DNA of 64,000 bases from DATGMS01 sp035303945 (lineage in GTDB: Bacteria > Bacteroidota > Bacteroidia > Cytophagales > Cyclobacteriaceae): positions 174,966 through 238,965 of the forward strand of contig DATGQZ010000007.1 of the NCBI GenBank assembly GCA_035303945.1. The letters run 5' to 3'. Positions 61,205 to 64,000 of the stretch are shown piece after piece (position 1 is the stretch's first letter; every line of letters begins with the position of its first letter). The notes beneath the pieces were generated by a model that worked only from the letters and a program-made list of their open reading frames with translations, had not been told where the DNA came from and ran no database searches. The position numbers were made by a program, and so were the translations under genes.

Positions 61205-63907
61205 TTACTTAGGTATTATAAAATGGAAATCGCTGCCTTTCCCAAGCTCTGAGGTGACCCAAATTTCGCCTTCTAGATTCTCAATAATTTTTTTGCAGAT
61301 CGCTAGACCTACCCCAGTCCCTGAATATTCCTCTTTCGTGTGCAATCGTTGAAAGATGGTAAATATCTTTTCAAAATATCCGGAATCAATTCCAATGCCA
61401 TTGTCTGAAACAGTAAAATGCCATCCATGGGGTAATTCTTTGGAAGCAATCCTAATCTCGGGAATTGCGCCTTTTGCTTGGTATTTTAAGCCGTTATTAA
61501 TTAAGTTGTTGAAAAGAAGGCGTATAGGACTCTTGTACGTATATAGTTCAGGCTGGCCTTTTTCCCAGACAACTGTTGCTTTCTTTTCCTGTATAAGCTT
61601 TCGGTTTAAACCAATCACCTCTTCTAACAATAGGTCTACAGAAACCAGCTGCTTATCCTCCTTCGTCCTTCCGACCTTAGAAAATTCCAAAAGATCCAGA
61701 ATGATATTCCGCATCCGCTTTGCCCCGTCTGTAGCAAAATAAATGTACTTCTTTGCCCGATCATCCAAGAGCTCTCCATATCTTTTTTCCAGTTGTGAGA
61801 GAAAACTGGTGATCATCCGCAATGGCTCCTGTAGGTCATGCGATGCAACAAAGGCAAACTGCTCCAGTTCTGAATTTGAAAGCGCCAGTTCCTTATTTAT
61901 CTTTTTAAGACGTTCTTCGCTTTCTTTCCTGTTGCTGATATCCTTAAAGAATATCGACAAACCTGAAGGAGAGGGATAGGCGCTGACCTCCAGCCAAATA
62001 CTTAGAGTGTCGTAATAAATTTCAAAATGAACAGGGGTAGATCCCTGCATGGCCCTGCCATAATGATTAAAGAATACCGAGTGCTCTTCCTCTTTAAAGA
62101 TCTCCCAAAGGTTATGACCCAAAATTGCATTCTTATTGACGCCTAAGATTGTCTCAGCCCGTTTGTTCCAATAGGTAACCACCCACCGTTTGTCAACCGC
62201 AAAAAAAGCGTCACCGATACTCTCCAAAATATGGCTTTTCTCTATCAGGGTATCCTGCAACTCCAGCATATTTCTCCGTTTCTCTATGGCGGAAGTGAGT
62301 TTTGAGCTAAGCGTTTTCAAGAAGGAGATTTCATCCTCTCTCCACTCCCTCTCCTGCATACAGTCATCAAAACCAATAAATCCATAAAATGTCCCCTTGA
62401 GAAATATCGGCAGTACTAAGATCGATTTGATATCTTGTGCGATAAGGATATCTTTTGTTGCACCATCAGGCATTTGACTGATGATCGCCTTAAATGGTCG
62501 GTTCCGGCTTAGAGGTTCTATAAAATCCTCGATTAACGTAAAGGGAAGATTTTGCAGATCCGGGTTGTCTAATTGGGCATGTGCAGAACGTGCCGTCCAT
62601 TCCAGTTTTTGATTGGCAAAACCTTCGTGTGTCTTAGGATCAAAGTAGTTCTCGAAATAATACACGCGGTCTACTTTAATAGCGTTACCAACGATGCCGA
62701 AGCTGGCATCGAGCGCATCTTCCCAATTCTCGTACTGAAATAAAGTACTAATCACCGCAGCTATAGCTGAAAGCAATTTTGTTTTTATAAGAATGTTCTC
62801 CTCACTTCTCTTTTTCTCGGTAATATCAAACCTAACCGCCATATATTGGTAAGGCTTATTCCCATCGTCTACAAAAGGAACAATCGTTACATCAACCCAA
62901 TAATGGGAACCGTCTTTTGCACGATTCTTAATTTCACCCCTCCATACCTCTCCTTGAGATATTGTTTGCCACAAGTTCTGGAAGAAGCTGGCGTCATGGA
63001 AGTCCGATCTGACAATATTATGATTTGCGCCTATTAATTCTTCCCTACTGTATTGGGAGATGCGGCAAAAATTATCATTGACGTAGGTGATGATGCCCTT
63101 AGCATCGGTTATGGCCACTATACTGGATTCATCCAAGGCAAATTTATAATCAGAGACCTTCTTGTATGCCTTGAGCAACTCCTCTTCTGCTTCTACTTTT
63201 GCGGTCACGTCGTTCAAATGAACCAATGCGGCCCTTCGTCCTTTGTAATTGATGATTTTTGTAGATGTGTCTACATGTAAAATTTCACCTTTACTGTTAA
63301 GATGACGCCATCTCTTGTTAACATTAAGATAGGCCTCTTCCGATGCCGTTGCAGCGAGTATAAGCGGGATATCTTCCTTAGGTCGGATTTGCGTGATGTC
63401 AAGATTTAAAAACTCCTCCCGGTTGTAGCCATACATCTGAAGCGCCTGAATATTACAGTCTAAAAACTTCCGCGTGTCAAAATCCCATATCACCATCGGA
63501 ACGGGATTATCCATAAACATATACTGAAAAAGCTCTTTTTCTGCAACTATAGGCTGAATCGCCGTTGTTGTCTCGACTTTAACATAGAAGACATTGTCAT
63601 CTTTTGACCAAGTAGCCCGATACGCAAGCTTGATTGTCTTGTTCTCAGCAGTAGCGGTCTCAGCTGAAAATGGAGTAGAGATCTTTTCATCCTTAACCTG
63701 TGCAAACGCTTGACGAACCAATTTCTGTTGTCCCCTACTTATCAACGTTACAAGGGGTAGTCCATACAAGCCCTCCTTCTGATAACCCAACAACTGCTGT
63801 ACTGCTACGTTTGCTTCTAGAATGGTTAAATCTTCGTTTAGCACTAAGAAGAAATCTTTGGAATGATATAGCAGCTGGTCAAAAATATCGGGTCTGTCAC
63901 TGAGCAT
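61205..63907 (-). CDS. Multi-PAS/GAF sensor histidine kinase
   Basis: A 900-residue soluble-looking kinase with no clear membrane helix. Repeated PAS-type domains cover about residues 1-375, with a GAF domain at about 385-540 (FLKGTFYGFIGFDDC) and another PAS at about 545-660. The phosphoacceptor His690 lies in FVASHDLQEPLRMI. The ATPase domain ends the chain with LINNGLKYQ, DNGIGIDSG and GTGVGLAICKKI. It leads an operon with two receiver proteins. The signal is unknown; cytosolic redox, light or ligand sensing is typical for this layout. Confidence 0.92.
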   Translation of the reverse strand: MLSDRPDIFDQLLYHSKDFFLVLNEDLTILEANVAVQQLLGYQKEGLYGLPLVTLISRGQQKLVRQAFAQVKDEKISTPFSAETATAENKTIKLAYRATWSKDDNVFYVKVETTTAIQPIVAEKELFQYMFMDNPVPMVIWDFDTRKFLDCNIQALQMYGYNREEFLNLDITQIRPKEDIPLILAATASEEAYLNVNKRWRHLNSKGEILHVDTSTKIINYKGRRAALVHLNDVTAKVEAEEELLKAYKKVSDYKFALDESSIVAITDAKGIITYVNDNFCRISQYSREELIGANHNIVRSDFHDASFFQNLWQTISQGEVWRGEIKNRAKDGSHYWVDVTIVPFVDDGNKPYQYMAVRFDITEKKRSEENILIKTKLLSAIAAVISTLFQYENWEDALDASFGIVGNAIKVDRVYYFENYFDPKTHEGFANQKLEWTARSAHAQLDNPDLQNLPFTLIEDFIEPLSRNRPFKAIISQMPDGATKDILIAQDIKSILVLPIFLKGTFYGFIGFDDCMQEREWREDEISFLKTLSSKLTSAIEKRRNMLELQDTLIEKSHILESIGDAFFAVDKRWVVTYWNKRAETILGVNKNAILGHNLWEIFKEEEHSVFFNHYGRAMQGSTPVHFEIYYDTLSIWLEVSAYPSPSGLSIFFKDISNRKESEERLKKINKELALSNSELEQFAFVASHDLQEPLRMITSFLSQLEKRYGELLDDRAKKYIYFATDGAKRMRNIILDLLEFSKVGRTKEDKQLVSVDLLLEEVIGLNRKLIQEKKATVVWEKGQPELYTYKSPIRLLFNNLINNGLKYQAKGAIPEIRIASKELPHGWHFTVSDNGIGIDSGYFEKIFTIFQRLHTKEEYSGTGVGLAICKKIIENLEGEIWVTSELGKGSDFHFIIPK

Positions 63908-64000
63908 CCAGGAGGGGGTTAAATAAAATTCAAGTTTTCCACAAAAAAAGAGAATGTGGTTCCCAATATCAAGGAATTCTATTTGAAATTCTAATTCTTT

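Noticed and set aside
1..64000. Mobile elements, prophage, tRNA or rRNA genes
   Set aside because: No transposase, integrase, phage or toxin-antitoxin gene and no cloverleaf or rRNA segment was recognised anywhere in the window.

Overview
The window is a chromosomal stretch of a Gram-negative member of the Bacteroidota, most likely the Cytophagales (Cyclobacteriaceae-like). Evidence: a type IX secretion plug-family protein (DUF5103), a PUR-family DUF3276 protein, menaquinone (MenA) and Kdo (KdsB) genes, several TAnnTTTG-type -7 promoter elements, many Bacteroidota-typical lipoproteins and DUF families (DUF4301, DUF4230, DUF1343), and almost no Shine-Dalgarno sequences. Genes are dense on both strands. 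I found no tRNA, rRNA, insertion sequence, prophage or CRISPR array. Family assignments rest on reading motifs by eye, not on database searches.

Region by region. 1-4.6 kb: the end of an RND multidrug-efflux operon (permease, cut by the window edge, and outer-membrane channel). 4.7-10.4 kb: arginase, arginyl-tRNA synthetase, a lipoprotein glutathione peroxidase, MenA, a two-domain universal stress protein and an eIF1/SUI1-like protein closed by a strong terminator. 10.4-15.1 kb: a histidine operon (hisG, hisD, hisC, bifunctional hisB) preceded by a TTTG-N19-TAATTTTG promoter and a 29-codon leader ORF with a His-His-Phe-His-His run, ending in a strong terminator. 15.2-22.8 kb: TPR lipoprotein, dolichol-phosphate-mannose-synthase-like glycosyltransferase, FtsX/LolC-type permease, GH171 (NamZ-like) muramidase, fmt, and a minus-strand operon of a YpfJ-type metallopeptidase and two kinase-like genes.

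23-38 kb: DUF4301 and DUF1080 proteins; a SatD-like/DUF3307 pair with an iterated 28-bp repeat in front; a DnaQ-like exonuclease fused to a Cho/UvrC-type GIY-YIG nuclease; DinB-like protein; acyl-CoA ligase; a secreted coiled-coil protein; DUF4230; thioesterase; S41 protease; ABC-F ATPase; T9SS plug protein. 38-46.9 kb: a Cas6-family protein with no other CRISPR component in view, YchF, a structured intergenic region, PUR protein, ferredoxin divergent from a LuxC-like acyl-CoA reductase, a 7TM histidine kinase and aconitase. 47-64 kb: porin, TPR lipoprotein, CDF transporter, a 27-residue membrane peptide, M3 peptidase, MBL hydrolase, an atypical pyruvate kinase, a sigma-54 response regulator, RsmE, KdsB, ferritin, SemiSWEET and a three-gene signalling operon (multi-PAS kinase, receiver, receiver-PAS-DHp protein).

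Most of the content is housekeeping. The points I would look at first are the histidine leader ORF, the SatD-like protein with residues resembling a nucleotide-cyclase palm domain plus its 28-bp repeat array, and the solitary Cas6. Apart from the 314-base his leader, no gene-free stretch exceeds 300 bases.
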